Origin: Muribaculaceae bacterium | GTDB lineage: Bacteria > Bacteroidota > Bacteroidia > Bacteroidales > Muribaculaceae | Length of the DNA: 6,712 bases | Direction: 5' to 3' | NCBI GenBank assembly: GCA_009775535.1 | Contig: VSPW01000108.1 | Span: 1-6,712, forward strand | Part shown: positions 6,599 through 6,712 of the stretch, one piece after another | Layout of the letters: each line of letters opens with the position of its first letter | Position numbering within the stretch: the stretch's first letter is position 1 | Program-made: the position numbers and the translations under genes | The notes under the pieces: model-generated | Seen by the model: only the letters and a program-made list of their open reading frames with translations | Database searches by the model: none | What the model was told of the DNA's origin: nothing

Positions 6599-6697
6599 CG
6601 CCCCTTTCCAAAGGGGGCGTGCGGGTGATGCTCCGGGTGCATCTTTGGGGCGGGACGCGTTCGCCTGTGCGTCCCTGGCGGCTTTCTTAAGGCTGCC
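6599..6697. other. GC-rich cluster of short hairpins after the sulfatase gene
   Basis: Four consecutive inverted repeats can be read. CGCCCCTTT pairs with AAAGGGGGCG (6599-6619) with one extra G and a very tight loop. GATGC pairs with GCATC (6627-6643). GGGACGC pairs with GCGTCCC (6652-6675), perfect over 7 bp. GGCGGC pairs with GCTGCC (6677-6697) with one G-U. None is followed by a proper T-tract, so a standard terminator for the sulfatase gene cannot be claimed, although the first hairpin could serve weakly. The cluster may be an intergenic palindromic repeat or the edge of a feature beyond the window. No coding sequence is convincing in 6549-6712. Confidence 0.4.
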
Positions 6698-6712
6698 TGT
6701 CCCGGGAAACGG

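Noticed and set aside
5664..6611. A 315-codon reverse-strand frame opposite the sulfatase.
   Set aside because: It is a shadow of the sulfatase, whose motifs are unmistakable on the + strand; the reverse translation shows no recognisable domain.
1..6712. CRISPR array, insertion sequence or toxin-antitoxin module.
   Set aside because: There are no regularly spaced direct repeats, no transposase-like frame and no pair of small overlapping genes.

Overview
The window looks like chromosomal DNA from a member of the Bacteroidota, most likely order Bacteroidales. Three features support this. Promoter boxes match the Bacteroidetes consensus TAnnTTTG, in two cases with a TTTG box 19-20 bases upstream. 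The genes have A-rich start regions instead of Shine-Dalgarno sequences. The proteins resemble Bacteroidales homologues: a ~427-residue MetK, a ~710-residue PpiD-like protein and a serine-type sulfatase. A gut family such as Muribaculaceae is a guess from protein flavour and moderately high GC, not something the sequence proves.

Layout, all on the + strand. (1) Bases 1-578 hold the 3' end of an RNase E/G family ribonuclease gene (rng), closed by a strong terminator at 611-652. (2) Bases 653-902 are a long leader with a promoter-like box at 688-695 and, at about 721-770, a pseudoknot-forming element that I read as a SAM-II-type riboswitch. (3) metK (S-adenosylmethionine synthetase) follows, so the product of the enzyme would be the ligand of its own leader. 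(4) A well-formed promoter at 2241-2271 drives a 709-residue membrane-anchored PpiD/SurA-like periplasmic folding factor, closed by a strong terminator at 4496-4540. (5) A promoter at 4659-4690 drives tRNA-Asp(GTC) at 4746-4819, with its own terminator. (6) An exported serine-type sulfatase occupies 5028-6548, followed by a GC-rich tail with several hairpins up to the window edge.

The genes look like independent transcription units and not one pathway: each is separated by a terminator, a promoter, or both. The only visible regulatory logic is feedback control of metK by SAM. I found no phage, transposon, CRISPR, toxin-antitoxin or defence system. The most interesting element is the metK leader. 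Further points are the degenerate isomerase region of the PpiD-like protein and a substituted active-site histidine in the sulfatase.
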